Shown piece after piece: positions 50,951-60,818 of a stretch of 64,000 bases of DNA. Source of the DNA: Myxococcales bacterium. Lineage in GTDB: Bacteria; Myxococcota_A; UBA9042. Location: NCBI GenBank assembly GCA_947491025.1, contig CANLIC010000012.1, positions 1 to 64,000 of the forward strand. The letters run 5' to 3'. A model generated the notes under the pieces. The model made no database searches. It saw only the letters and a list, made by a program, of their open reading frames with translations, and had not been told where the DNA came from. The position numbers and the translations under genes are program-made. Position 1 is the first letter of the stretch, and every line of letters begins with the position of its first letter.

Positions 50951-52285
50951 ATGGCGCGAACCTGGCTGCGCGACGCACGAGGCCAAAAGGCGCCGCCTTG
51001 GCGCGTGGCGGTGTTGCTGGTGCTGCTGGCCGCCGCCGGGTTTGCCCTCGCGGCGCGGCTCACCTCGCGGGTGCCGGTGGCGCTTGTACCGGTGCTGCCC
51101 GTCGAAGTGGACGAGCCGCTCGTCGCGTTCGAAGTGTTCGCGCGCGACCTGCCGGAGGTCACGGACCTGCAGTTCGTCGACTGGCCCGAGCGCGAGGGCC
51201 AGCCGGGACGGCGGCGCGTCCTGCTGGTGGCCCAGAAGGCTGGGCAGATCGACTGGATCGAGGTCGAGAGTCGGCAGCGGGGCGTGCTGCTGCGGGAGCA
51301 AGTGCGCACCGAGTCGGAGATGGGCCTGCTCGGGCTGGCGCTGAGCCCGCGTTTTCCCGCCGACCGCAGGCTTTTCGTAGACCTCGTGGCGGTGGCCGGC
51401 GAGGAGCTCCGACAGACGCAAGTGCGCGTCTACACCGTCCCGGCGAGCGTCGAGGCGCTGCGGGCAGGAGCGCTGGCGGCACCTGGGCCCATTGTCTTCC
51501 ACATCGACCAGCCCTACAGCAACCACAACGGCGGACAGATCGCCTTTGGCCCCGACCGCATGCTGTATGTCGGACTTGGCGACGGTGGCGCTGGCGGCGA
51601 CCCGCACGGCTACGGCCAGAACTCCGGAGAGCTGCTTGGAAAGATGCTGCGCCTCGACGTCCTCGACCCGCCGCCCGGCCGCTCCTACGGCATCCCCGCC
51701 GACAACCCTTTCATCGTCGCGCCTGGCTACCGGCCGGAGATCTGGGCGCTCGGCCTGCGCAACCCGTGGCGCTTCTCCTTCGACGGCGCGGGCCAGCTCT
51801 GGGTGGGCGACGTCGGCCAGAGCGAGGTCGAGGAGATCGATGTCGTCGGCCGGGGCGACAACCTCGGCTGGAACGTTCGCGAAGGCCACCGCTGCTACAA
51901 CGCCGACGACTGCGCGAGCGACGGGCTGCGGCCGCCGCGCTACGTCGCCCTGCACCCCGACAGCGTCTGCCTGACCGGCGGCTTCGTCTACGAAGGTCGG
52001 GCCATCGCGGCGCTGCGCGGTCGCTACGTCTTTTGCGACTACCTGCTGCCGTGGCTGCGGGCGCTGACGCCGGAGAGTACGGCGGGCGACGTCATGCGCG
52101 AAGACGGCCTGCCGGGCAAGGCGACGACGATCGGCAGGCACGATGGGCTGTGCAGCACGATGGGCCGCGACCCGGATGGCGAGCTCTGGCTCGGCGACTT
52201 CCGCGGCAGGGTGCTGCGCATCGTGCCCGTGCGGCCGGACGGCGCCGACGGGAGCTCAGGCGCCGCCGCCGACAGCAACCCCTGA
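50951..52285 (+). CDS. PQQ-dependent sugar dehydrogenase family protein
   Basis: 444 residues from the ATG at 50951, with GGGAG five bases upstream; an ATG at 50927 lacks a good site. One N-terminal membrane helix or uncleaved signal (about 18-40), then a six-bladed propeller of the soluble glucose/sorbosone dehydrogenase type: GLLGLALSP, HNGGQIAFGPDRMLYVGLGD, EIWALGLRNPWRFSFD, GDVGQSEVEEIDVV and NLGWNVREG. Oxidises an aldose or polyol in the periplasm with PQQ. No PQQ synthesis genes are nearby. Confidence 0.88.
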   Translation: MARTWLRDARGQKAPPWRVAVLLVLLAAAGFALAARLTSRVPVALVPVLPVEVDEPLVAFEVFARDLPEVTDLQFVDWPEREGQPGRRRVLLVAQKAGQIDWIEVESRQRGVLLREQVRTESEMGLLGLALSPRFPADRRLFVDLVAVAGEELRQTQVRVYTVPASVEALRAGALAAPGPIVFHIDQPYSNHNGGQIAFGPDRMLYVGLGDGGAGGDPHGYGQNSGELLGKMLRLDVLDPPPGRSYGIPADNPFIVAPGYRPEIWALGLRNPWRFSFDGAGQLWVGDVGQSEVEEIDVVGRGDNLGWNVREGHRCYNADDCASDGLRPPRYVALHPDSVCLTGGFVYEGRAIAALRGRYVFCDYLLPWLRALTPESTAGDVMREDGLPGKATTIGRHDGLCSTMGRDPDGELWLGDFRGRVLRIVPVRPDGADGSSGAAADSNP

Positions 52286-52304
52286 GCGCCGCGCCTCCGA
52301 GGTT

Positions 52305-55300
52305 TCAGGGCGCCTTGCGCACGTAGGTCAACCAGCCCTTGTGGTTGGCCGGACAGATCGCCATCTCGCCGTTGACGTGGACGATGTCGGAGGCGGCGCA
52401 AGCGCCGATGGCGCTCATGCCCGGCAAGACGCGGTTGGCGGTTGGGGTGTCGCCATTGCTGCAGCCCCAGCCGGAGCCGCAGGGCGTCACGGCGAATGAA
52501 TCGTCAGCGCCGCAGGTCACGGCTTTGCCATTGACCTGCCACGTGCCCGGTACGGCGGTCTTGCCGGTCCACGAGAAGGGCTTGTTCGAGGCGGGCGACA
52601 CCAGCGACTCCGGGCCGTTGACGCTGCAGCGCAGCATCACCTGGCCCTTGCCACCCTCGATGGTCGTGCCGAGCAGCGCCTTGACCTCGTCCACGCCAAA
52701 GGCGGTGGTGACGGCCGTCCAGCCACCTCCTGCGGTCTCGTCGTCGCAGGTCGTCTGGCGCTTCGGATGCTCGCCGGCGCCGTCGACGTCGATCCAGGCG
52801 AAGGGCAACCCCTGGTAGGTTTTGGTCTTGGCGATGGCGGCGCAGGAGGGCGCGGCCGTGCTCTGGCTGGCGCCGGCGAGCTGGTCGCAGGTCTGGACGT
52901 CGAGGCGGAGCCGGAGGACGCGGTGGCCCGTGAAGTCTGCGACGGCAATCGTGCCGTCATCCATCATCGCCATGCCGGTCGGGTACGCGAGACGCGCCTC
53001 GTGGCCGAACCCCAACACCAATGGAGAATTGCCCACATTGCCAACCACGGTGTAGGCCGAGTGGAAGGGCTTGGCCCGCCTGACTAGCCCGTTGACGGTG
53101 GCCAGCAGGAGGTCGCCGTCCGGCAACAGGACGAGTCCCGAGACATCGACCATGCCAGGCCCTTGCAGGCCCAAGCCGTCGGCGTGCGCGCCCGAGTTCA
53201 TCCAGCCGCGACCCAGCGCGAACTCAAGCGCACCGTCGGGCTGCATGCGGCGGAGCGTGCCGGCTGCATCGCCGATCCAGAGCACACCGCCCTTGCCAAG
53301 GGCGAGGCGGTACGGCGAGAAGAGGCGCGCAACGGGGGACTTGCCGTCGACGACGGCGGGTGAGCCGGGCATTCCGGCGACGGTGGTGACCTGGCCGTCG
53401 ACCGCGATCTTGCGGATGACGTGGTTGCCGGTATCCGCCACGTAGATGACGCCGGTCGCCTCGACAGCGACGTCGCGCGGTGTCCAGAATTTGGCGCTGA
53501 ACACGGGCCCATCCTCGTGGCCCTTGCTGCCCGAGCCAGCGACGAGCGTGGTATTGCCTTGCGGGCTCACGCGGCGAATGCGGCTGTTGTCTCGGTCAGC
53601 GACGACGGCGTTGCCGAGCGGGTCTCGAGCCAGGCCGGCCGGCGAGTTGAAGCGGGCCGTGCTGCCATTGCCCTCGACGTAGCCGGCGGAGGAGGCGCCG
53701 GCGAGGGTCGACACGACGCCCTCTGCACTGAGATGCCGTACGGAATTGCCCACCTGGTCGGAGATGAACAGACCGCCTTTGCCGTCAGAGCTGAGCCCGG
53801 CCGGGCCGAGAAACGCGGCGGTGGCGGCCGGACCGTCGACCATCTTGTAGTCGCCCTTGCCAGCCAGCGGCGTCAGCAGGCCGCCGGGGCGGCAGGTGCC
53901 GTGGTCGCATTGGCTGCCGCACTGGCCGGGCTTGCCGCAGAGGGTGCCGTTCGGGCGTGGCGCGTAGGAGCAGACGCCTTTGGCGACATCGCAGCTCGGC
54001 TCCTGGCAGGGTCCGCCGTCGGGGCAGGTGAGCTCCGGCTTGACGACGGTGTTCTTGCAGCCCGCTTTCGGATCGCAGACGTCGAGCGTGCAGTCGTTGC
54101 CGTCGTTGCAGCTGAGCTCGACGCGCTGAATCCGCACCACCCGATCGCTGTAATGCTCGCTCACCAGCAGTGAACCGTCCGGCAACATGGCGAGACCGGA
54201 GGTGCCGACCATGACCGCGCTCGCCCCTGGGCCGCCCTTGGGCTTGGCGCTAGGGGAGCTGGCCGTGCCGGCGATGGTCTGCAGTCCGCCCGCCGCCGTC
54301 CAACGGCGCAGCCGCCAGTTGCCGACGTCGGTGATGAAGACCTCGCCTCCGCTGCCTACCTCGACGTCTTGCGGCTTGTCCAAAGCGCCGCCGAGCACAC
54401 CGATTCCGTCTTGGTAGCCGATCCCGGTGCCGCCGGTCAGGGTGACGACGAATCCGTCTTGCATGCGCCGCAGCGCGTGGTCGCCTTCAGAGACGAAGTA
54501 CACCGCGCCGCCCGGGGCGACATCGACGCCGGCCGGCGTGTTGAGCAGGGCCTGCGCGGCCGGGCCATCGGCCACGCCCGCGGTGCTGCCGGCGAGGGTC
54601 GTCACCTCGCCATCGAGGCCGACGCGGCGCAGGCGGTGGTTGGCGGAGTCGGCGACCACGATCGAACCATCGCTCAGCACCGAGACGCCGCGCGGGAAGT
54701 TGAAGCGGGCGACTCCGCCCTTGCCATCGGCGAATGCGGCGATCGCCGTCGGCTTGGCGCCGGCCAGGGTGGTGACTGCGACGTCGACGCTGACGATGCG
54801 GATGGCGTGGTTCAGCTGGTCTGCGACCACGAGGTCGCCGCCAGGCAAGACCTCAACGTCGCGTGGGCCCTTGAAGCGCGCTGCCTGCCGATTGCCGTCG
54901 GCGTAGCCGCCGTTGCTGCCAAGGTGTGCGCCGGCCAAGGTCGTGACGTAGCCGTCGGCCTTGATGAGCCGCAGGCTGTTGTTGGAGAAATCGCAAACCA
55001 CCACCGAGCCGTCAGTAAGCGTGGCCATGCCGCGCGGGTCGTAAAACTGCGCCCAGGCGACGTTGCCGCCCAAGGGCAGCAGGACCCCGTCCGCGATCCC
55101 GCCTTCAGGCTGGCCATCGCGGCTGCCCGTGAGCCGCTGTACCGTGAATTTGTTGGCATCAGGCAGGCACTTGGTGCCGCTGCACTGGCTGAGGTTGCTG
55201 CAGGGGCTGCCGTCGTCGCAGGCCGCGCCTTCGGGGCGTGTTTTGGCGGTGCAGCCGATCTTGGCGTCGCAGCCGTCGTCGGTGCAGGAATTGCCGTCGT

Positions 55301-58300
55301 CGCAGCTCTTGGCTTTACCGTCCGGCAACTTGCAGGCGCAGTCGTTGGCAGCAGGGCCCGCCTTGCACGCGCCGGCCTGGCAGACGTCGCCGACGGTGCA
55401 CGGGTCGCCGTCGTCGCATGCGTCGGCGTTCAGGACATGGACGCAGCCTTGGAAGGCGACGCAGCGGTCGATGGTGCAGGGCTTGCCGTCGTCGCACGAG
55501 AGGATGGGCCGGGCGACGCGGGCGATGCGGGCGCTGCCTTCGGTGCCGATCAGCAAGCTGCCGTCGGGCAGAGCCACCAAACCTGAGATCGGGGTCAGGG
55601 ACGCATTGGGTCCAAGGCCCGGCACGATGGCGCCGCTCTTCTTGCCGGCGATAAGGGTCAGGCGATCGCCGTGCAGCACGGAAACGACGCCGCTGCTGTC
55701 GCCGATCCAGAGCCCGCCATCGGCGTCGATGTCCAGCGACAGCGGCAAGTTCACGGTGGAACCGAGCGGAAGGCCGCCGGTGGTGCTTTGGACGCCGCGG
55801 CCGGCCACCGTCACCACCATGCCGTTGGCGATGCGCCGGATGTACCCCAACCCGGTATCCGCGACGTAGATGACCCCACTCGGCGCACGCGCCAGGGCGC
55901 GGGGCTGGTTGAAGAGCGCATCGGCGAGCTTGCCGTCCCGCCAGCCGCTGATGGTGCCGACCAGTGTCGAGACCGTGCCGCTCGGCTGCACGACGCGGAG
56001 GCGGTGGTTCATCCGGTCGGCAACGAGGGCGCCGCCCTGGCCGTCTGGGATGATGTCCTCCGGGGAGTTGAAGCGAGCCACGCCGGCTTCACCGTCGAGA
56101 GACCCGATCGACCCTTGGCCCGACAGCGTGCTTACCATCCCGTCTGCGCCGAACCGCCGGATGCGGTTGTTCTGGCGGTCGGCGATCCAGAGGCTGCCGT
56201 CAGTAGCCGGCATCACCGCCGCCGGGTCGGCGAACCGCGCCTCGAAGGCTAGACCGTCCTTGTAGCCGGCCTGGCCCCAAGGCGCCCCGGCGAGCGTCGT
56301 CACGGTGCCGTCAGGGGCTCGCTTGCGGATCAGGCTGTTCGGGCCGTCGGCGAAGACGACGCTGCCGTCCGCCAGCAGCGCCATGCCCGTGGCCGACTGG
56401 ATCCGGTAGGTCTGGGGCCCGCCGTCGCGCTCACCGCTGACGTCGGCGCTCTCGATGACGACCTTGCCTGCCGCGTAGCACTCAAAGCCGCTGCAGAGGT
56501 GGCTGGTGGTACAGGGGTCGTCGTCGCTGCAGTTGGCGCCCTCGGTGGCAGCGACAAAGCTGCAGGCGCCGGTGGCCTCGCTGCACGAGTCGATGCTGCA
56601 GGGGTGGTCGTCGTCGCAGATAGGCGCTGGCTTGGCGCAGATTCCGCTCTTGGCGTCGCAGCGGTCCAGGGTGCAGAGGTCGCCGTCGTCGCAGCCGTGG
56701 CGGCGTAGGGCGACATGCCGCAGCACCACGTTGTCGCTGTCTGCCACCACCAGGTCGCCGAAGGGGTCGAGGACGACGTCGAGGGGGCTGCTGAAGCGCG
56801 CTGCGGCGCCGCTGCCCTCCTGGTAGCCGGCCTGGCCGCCAGCGAGGGTCGTGACCGCGCCGCCGGGCAGGACCAAGCGGAGCCGGTGATTCAAGAGGTC
56901 GGCGACGTAGATCTCACCGCTGAGGGCGACCGTCAGGCCGCGCGGCTGGTTGAACTTGGCGGCGGTGCCCGTGCCATCGGCGAATCCGGAGCCCGAGCCG
57001 GCGAGGGTGGTGACAAAGCCGTCGGCGGCGATCCGTCGCAGGCGGTGGTTGCCGGTGTCGGCCACGACGAGGCCGCCCGCAGGATGGACCGCGACTCCTT
57101 GCGGGTTGCTGAAAGAAGCGGCGGCCTTGGGGCCATCCGCGGTGCCGGACTTGGTGCAGGTGCCGGCAAAAGTGCCGACTTCGGCCAGCTTGAGGTCGAT
57201 GCTGCGGAGGCAGTGGTTGTCCTTGTCGGCAACAAACAACGTACCGCCTTGCGCGGCGAGGCCGAACGTGGCGCGGAACTGGGCCTGCGCGCCCGGGCCG
57301 TCCTTGTAGCCGTAGCTGACGCCGGCCAGGTGCGTGACAGCACCGTCGGGAGCGACCTTGCGGACCTGCCACGTGGAGTCGCTGACGTAGATCGTGCCAT
57401 CGCCGGCGACAGCGAGGCTGTTGACGTTGGTGAAGCTGGCGCCGAGGCCGTCGCCAGCCCTGCTGGTGTTGGCGCCATCGCCGGCGAGGGTAGTCACCTG
57501 GCCGTCCATGGCGACGCGCCGGATTTGGCCGCCGTTCTTGTTCGCGACGAGGATCGCGCCGTCGGGGGCGCGGGCGACCGCGGTGGGGGCTTCCAGCTGC
57601 GCGCGGAGGCGATGGCCGTTGGCCTTGCCGTTGCCGGCCTTGAAGGCCGCGACGAAGGGGCTGACCGCGACACCGACGATGGCGCCGCGACAGACGCCGC
57701 CGAGGCACGTCTCGCCCTTGCTGCAGGCGTCGCCGTCGTTGCAGGCAGCGCCGTCGGCCTTGCCCTGGCACTGAGCGGGATCCACGTTGCAGAGCGCGGA
57801 CTTCGCGCCGGGGACGCACTTGCCAGCGGCGCAGGCGTCGCCGACGGTGCAGGCGTCGTCATCGAAGCAGATCGCACCGTCAGGGACCGCGAGGTGGTCG
57901 CAACCCGCGCCGGCGACGCAGGTGTCGAGGGTGCACGCCGACTTATCGTCGCATTTCGCGTCATTGGGCGTGAACAGGCAGCCGACCGTCTTGGCGCAGG
58001 CGTCCAAGGTGCAAGGCTGATTGTCGGTGCACAGGGCGTCAGTCGCCGCGTGTTGGCAGCCGAGGACCTGGTCGCAGGTGTCGATGGTGCAGGCGACGCC
58101 GTCGTTGCAGACCACCGTCGGCAGCGCCTTGGCGTCGAAGACGCAGGCCCCGCTCTTGACGTCGCAGCTGTCCAGCGAGCACGGGTTGGTGTCAACGCAG
58201 ACCTTGGGAGCGCCGGCGGCGCAGACGCCCGCCTTGCAGCCATCGCCGAGGGTGCAGGCGTTGCCGTCGGTGCACGTAGCGGCGTTCTCGAAGACCAGGC

Positions 58301-60557
58301 AACCCTGCTTGGCGACGCAGTAGTCGGTGGTGCAGAGGTTGCCGTCGTCGCAGGTCTTGGCTTTGCCGCCGACGCAGGCCTTGCCGCTGCAGGCCTCGCC
58401 GATGGTACAGGCGTCGCCATCCTCGCAGGGCGCCTTGTTGACCACGTTGAGGCAGCCGACCGCCTTGTCGCAGGCGTCATCGGTGCAGGGGTTGCCGTCG
58501 TCACAGGCCTTGTCCTGGTTGATCAATGGGTTGATGCAGTCGTTGCCCTTGCAGACCGTCGCCTCGGTGCATGGATTGCCGTCGTCACACGCACCATCGA
58601 TGTTGGTGAGCAAGATCTCGCACTTGCCGGTCTTGGGCTGGCAGATCGACTGCTGGCAGTCGGTGTCGTTGACGTTCGGGCAGGTGATGACCGTCGAGGG
58701 CTTGACCTGGCAGCTCCACGGCAGACTCGCGGTGTCGCAGAAGAGCGTGCCGTTGCAGACATTGCCATCTTCTTTGCCGGCGCAATCGGCGTCCTTGTGG
58801 CAGAGGCAGACGTCGGTGCCGGCCTTGCAGGCGCCATTCTCGCAGAGATCGCCGGTGGTGCAGGGCGCGCCGTCCTCGCAGATCTTGGCCTGATTCACAA
58901 AGGTCAGCGCACACTTGCCGGTCTTGGCCTGACAGAGCGACTGCAGACACGAGGTGTTGTCGGCGCTCGGGCAGGACACCACGGTCGCCGCGTTGAGCTG
59001 GCAGGTGGCGCTCTTGAGGTCGCAATAGAGGTTGCCGTTGCAGAGGTCGCCGTCGTCGTACTTGGCGCACGCCTCGGTCGAGGCGCACTTGCAGGTGTTG
59101 GCGCTGTCGACCTTGCAGAGGCCCTCGGCGCAGGTGTCGACCGGCGTGCACGGCGAACCGTCAGCGTCGCACTCACTGCCGTCGGCCACAGGTTTTTGCG
59201 CGCAAGCGCCCGTCTTCGGCGCGCAGGTGTTCTTGGTACAGGCGGTGTCGTCGACGGTTGGACAGAGGACGACGGTCGCGGGGTTGGCCTGGCACGTGCC
59301 CGTCGATGGCGCGCAGTAGAGCGTTCCGTTGCAGAGGTCGCCGTCGTCTTTGCCCTGACAGTCCGCGTCCTTGGTGCACGCACAGGTGTTGGTCGCCGCC
59401 TTGCACACGCCGTCCTCGCAAGCCTCTTGCCCAGGCGTGCAGGGGTTGCCGTCGTCGCAGAACTCTTTGTTCGCTAGCGATTTCTTGCCGCAGAGTCCGG
59501 TCTTGGGTGCGCAGACGTTCTGGCTGCAGGCGGTGTCGTCGACGGTCGGGCAGAAGACCACGGACGCCGGATTGGGCAGGCAGGTGCCCGTCGCCTTGTT
59601 GCAGTAGGGCACGCCGTTGCAGAAGTCGCCGTCGTCCGTGACCAGGCAGTCGGCGTCGACCTGGCAGCAGATCGGCTTGCCTCCCCCGCACTTGGCGCCC
59701 TGACACGTCTCGCCGCCGCTGCACTTGTCGCCATCGTTGCAGGCGGTGCCATCGGCCAGCGCCGCGAGGGTGCACTTGCCGGTGGTCTTGTCGCAGGCGT
59801 TGAGCAAGCAAGGGGTGTTGGCGCTTGGGTCGCAGAACACCACCGTCGCCGGGTTGAGGACGCAGGTGCGGGCGCCGTCGGCCTGGAGCGCGCAGTACTG
59901 GCTTCCGGCGCAGGCGTTACCGGCCTCAGCCGTCGGGCAGTCGGCGTCGGTGGAGCAGGTGCAGACGTTGGTGCCGCCTTTGCAGGCTCCGCCCTTGCAG
60001 GTGTCGTTCTTGGTGCACGAGAGTCCGTCGTCGCACGGCACATCGTTCGCGGGCGTCGCGGCATGCGGCAGGTGGACGCAGGCGCCGCCCTCGCAGCCAT
60101 CGACCGTGCACAGATCGCCGTCGTCGCAGTCCTTGAGCGCCTTGGCCTTGCAGATACCGCTCTGGCAGCTCGCGGTCGAGGTGCACGCATCGCCCGCGCT
60201 GCAGAGCGCGTCGTCAGGTGCCAGCGCCACAACGCAGCCGAGCTCGCTGTGGCAGACCCAGCGCGAGCACGGATCGGGGTCGGCGCCGCAATCGACCGGC
60301 GCGGCACAGGGTTTGCCGGGGCCGATGATCTCGACTTCTGCACTGGCGTCCAGGGTCGCACCGCTGTCGGTGCCTGCAGACACATCCGCCATGACATCGT
60401 CGCCGGTATCGCCAGCGCCGGCGTCGGCCCCGGCGTCCGTTTCGACATTTTCGTCCGGGCTGGAGCAAGCAGCGAGCCAGAGGACCCAGAAGAGCAGCAG
60501 CGCGTGCGCAACAGGTCGAGGCCCAGAGGGCGTATAGGGGCGGAAAGTGAAGGTCAT
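52305..60557 (-). CDS. Giant lipoprotein: Cys-rich blocks alternating with four NHL propellers and a fibrinogen-like end
   Basis: 2750 residues from the ATG at 60557 (MTFTFRPYTPSG), AGGAA upstream. Lipobox LWLAAC near 32, then an Asp/Ala linker. About residues 80-955 are Cys-rich repeats (CDDGNPCTxxxxC, with CNGTLYC-type units); further short Cys-rich blocks lie at about 1285-1365, 1684-1799 and 2147-2225. Between them are four NHL regions (about 970-1282, 1365-1682, 1802-2145 and 2229-2547) with blades such as GGLVVADTGNHRLRRI and SGEIYVADLLNHRLRLV and VTTLAG linkers. Residues about 2555-2750 contain TCDDETAGGGWTAVT, the core of fibrinogen-related and intelectin-type domains, with several cysteines. 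Outer-membrane or surface anchored by lipidation; a binding or adhesion role is inferred. Confidence 0.88.
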   Translation of the reverse strand: MTFTFRPYTPSGPRPVAHALLLFWVLWLAACSSPDENVETDAGADAGAGDTGDDVMADVSAGTDSGATLDASAEVEIIGPGKPCAAPVDCGADPDPCSRWVCHSELGCVVALAPDDALCSAGDACTSTASCQSGICKAKALKDCDDGDLCTVDGCEGGACVHLPHAATPANDVPCDDGLSCTKNDTCKGGACKGGTNVCTCSTDADCPTAEAGNACAGSQYCALQADGARTCVLNPATVVFCDPSANTPCLLNACDKTTGKCTLAALADGTACNDGDKCSGGETCQGAKCGGGKPICCQVDADCLVTDDGDFCNGVPYCNKATGTCLPNPASVVFCPTVDDTACSQNVCAPKTGLCGKKSLANKEFCDDGNPCTPGQEACEDGVCKAATNTCACTKDADCQGKDDGDLCNGTLYCAPSTGTCQANPATVVLCPTVDDTACTKNTCAPKTGACAQKPVADGSECDADGSPCTPVDTCAEGLCKVDSANTCKCASTEACAKYDDGDLCNGNLYCDLKSATCQLNAATVVSCPSADNTSCLQSLCQAKTGKCALTFVNQAKICEDGAPCTTGDLCENGACKAGTDVCLCHKDADCAGKEDGNVCNGTLFCDTASLPWSCQVKPSTVITCPNVNDTDCQQSICQPKTGKCEILLTNIDGACDDGNPCTEATVCKGNDCINPLINQDKACDDGNPCTDDACDKAVGCLNVVNKAPCEDGDACTIGEACSGKACVGGKAKTCDDGNLCTTDYCVAKQGCLVFENAATCTDGNACTLGDGCKAGVCAAGAPKVCVDTNPCSLDSCDVKSGACVFDAKALPTVVCNDGVACTIDTCDQVLGCQHAATDALCTDNQPCTLDACAKTVGCLFTPNDAKCDDKSACTLDTCVAGAGCDHLAVPDGAICFDDDACTVGDACAAGKCVPGAKSALCNVDPAQCQGKADGAACNDGDACSKGETCLGGVCRGAIVGVAVSPFVAAFKAGNGKANGHRLRAQLEAPTAVARAPDGAILVANKNGGQIRRVAMDGQVTTLAGDGANTSRAGDGLGASFTNVNSLAVAGDGTIYVSDSTWQVRKVAPDGAVTHLAGVSYGYKDGPGAQAQFRATFGLAAQGGTLFVADKDNHCLRSIDLKLAEVGTFAGTCTKSGTADGPKAAASFSNPQGVAVHPAGGLVVADTGNHRLRRIAADGFVTTLAGSGSGFADGTGTAAKFNQPRGLTVALSGEIYVADLLNHRLRLVLPGGAVTTLAGGQAGYQEGSGAAARFSSPLDVVLDPFGDLVVADSDNVVLRHVALRRHGCDDGDLCTLDRCDAKSGICAKPAPICDDDHPCSIDSCSEATGACSFVAATEGANCSDDDPCTTSHLCSGFECYAAGKVVIESADVSGERDGGPQTYRIQSATGMALLADGSVVFADGPNSLIRKRAPDGTVTTLAGAPWGQAGYKDGLAFEARFADPAAVMPATDGSLWIADRQNNRIRRFGADGMVSTLSGQGSIGSLDGEAGVARFNSPEDIIPDGQGGALVADRMNHRLRVVQPSGTVSTLVGTISGWRDGKLADALFNQPRALARAPSGVIYVADTGLGYIRRIANGMVVTVAGRGVQSTTGGLPLGSTVNLPLSLDIDADGGLWIGDSSGVVSVLHGDRLTLIAGKKSGAIVPGLGPNASLTPISGLVALPDGSLLIGTEGSARIARVARPILSCDDGKPCTIDRCVAFQGCVHVLNADACDDGDPCTVGDVCQAGACKAGPAANDCACKLPDGKAKSCDDGNSCTDDGCDAKIGCTAKTRPEGAACDDGSPCSNLSQCSGTKCLPDANKFTVQRLTGSRDGQPEGGIADGVLLPLGGNVAWAQFYDPRGMATLTDGSVVVCDFSNNSLRLIKADGYVTTLAGAHLGSNGGYADGNRQAARFKGPRDVEVLPGGDLVVADQLNHAIRIVSVDVAVTTLAGAKPTAIAAFADGKGGVARFNFPRGVSVLSDGSIVVADSANHRLRRVGLDGEVTTLAGSTAGVADGPAAQALLNTPAGVDVAPGGAVYFVSEGDHALRRMQDGFVVTLTGGTGIGYQDGIGVLGGALDKPQDVEVGSGGEVFITDVGNWRLRRWTAAGGLQTIAGTASSPSAKPKGGPGASAVMVGTSGLAMLPDGSLLVSEHYSDRVVRIQRVELSCNDGNDCTLDVCDPKAGCKNTVVKPELTCPDGGPCQEPSCDVAKGVCSYAPRPNGTLCGKPGQCGSQCDHGTCRPGGLLTPLAGKGDYKMVDGPAATAAFLGPAGLSSDGKGGLFISDQVGNSVRHLSAEGVVSTLAGASSAGYVEGNGSTARFNSPAGLARDPLGNAVVADRDNSRIRRVSPQGNTTLVAGSGSKGHEDGPVFSAKFWTPRDVAVEATGVIYVADTGNHVIRKIAVDGQVTTVAGMPGSPAVVDGKSPVARLFSPYRLALGKGGVLWIGDAAGTLRRMQPDGALEFALGRGWMNSGAHADGLGLQGPGMVDVSGLVLLPDGDLLLATVNGLVRRAKPFHSAYTVVGNVGNSPLVLGFGHEARLAYPTGMAMMDDGTIAVADFTGHRVLRLRLDVQTCDQLAGASQSTAAPSCAAIAKTKTYQGLPFAWIDVDGAGEHPKRQTTCDDETAGGGWTAVTTAFGVDEVKALLGTTIEGGKGQVMLRCSVNGPESLVSPASNKPFSWTGKTAVPGTWQVNGKAVTCGADDSFAVTPCGSGWGCSNGDTPTANRVLPGMSAIGACAASDIVHVNGEMAICPANHKGWLTYVRKAP

Positions 60558-60605
60558 CTCGGTTCCTGCCGTCGCCGTCAGTCGGGGTGGCTGCGTCTGA
60601 CCGCG

Positions 60606-60634
60606 ATCGTAGAGAAGACGCTGCTGACGCGCAA
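60606..60634 (-). promoter_or_regulatory. Candidate promoter of the giant lipoprotein gene
   Basis: TTGCGC (60629-60634), 17-base spacer, TACGAT (60606-60611) on the minus strand, about 50 bases from the start codon. Confidence 0.45.
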
Positions 60635-60783
60635 TGTCGACGTTTGGCGGCAGGGCTTTCGGCCCCGGGTCGGGCGCGACGGGCCTCGCACAGGGTGGCA
60701 CGCCGCAGGGCGACTGCGGGGACGGCGCCCTGGCGGCATGGGTGGGCGACAATCGACGAAAGAATGCCACCGCGCTGGCCGCC

Positions 60784-60812
60784 TTGACAGCCCAACCCCT
60801 CAAAGGTACGCA
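60784..60812 (+). promoter_or_regulatory. Candidate promoter giving a leaderless or near-leaderless message
   Basis: A perfect TTGACA (60784-60789), 17-base spacer and weak TACGCA (60807-60812). The predicted transcription start falls at or next to the ATG at 60819, and no clear Shine-Dalgarno precedes that ATG. Confidence 0.35.
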
Positions 60813-60818
60813 TGAAGC

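Noticed and set aside
56715..59477. Open frame of about 920 codons on the plus strand opposite the giant lipoprotein
   Set aside because: Antisense of Cys-repeat and NHL sequence; the Val/Ala/Gly-rich translation has no motifs, whereas the minus strand shows clear families.
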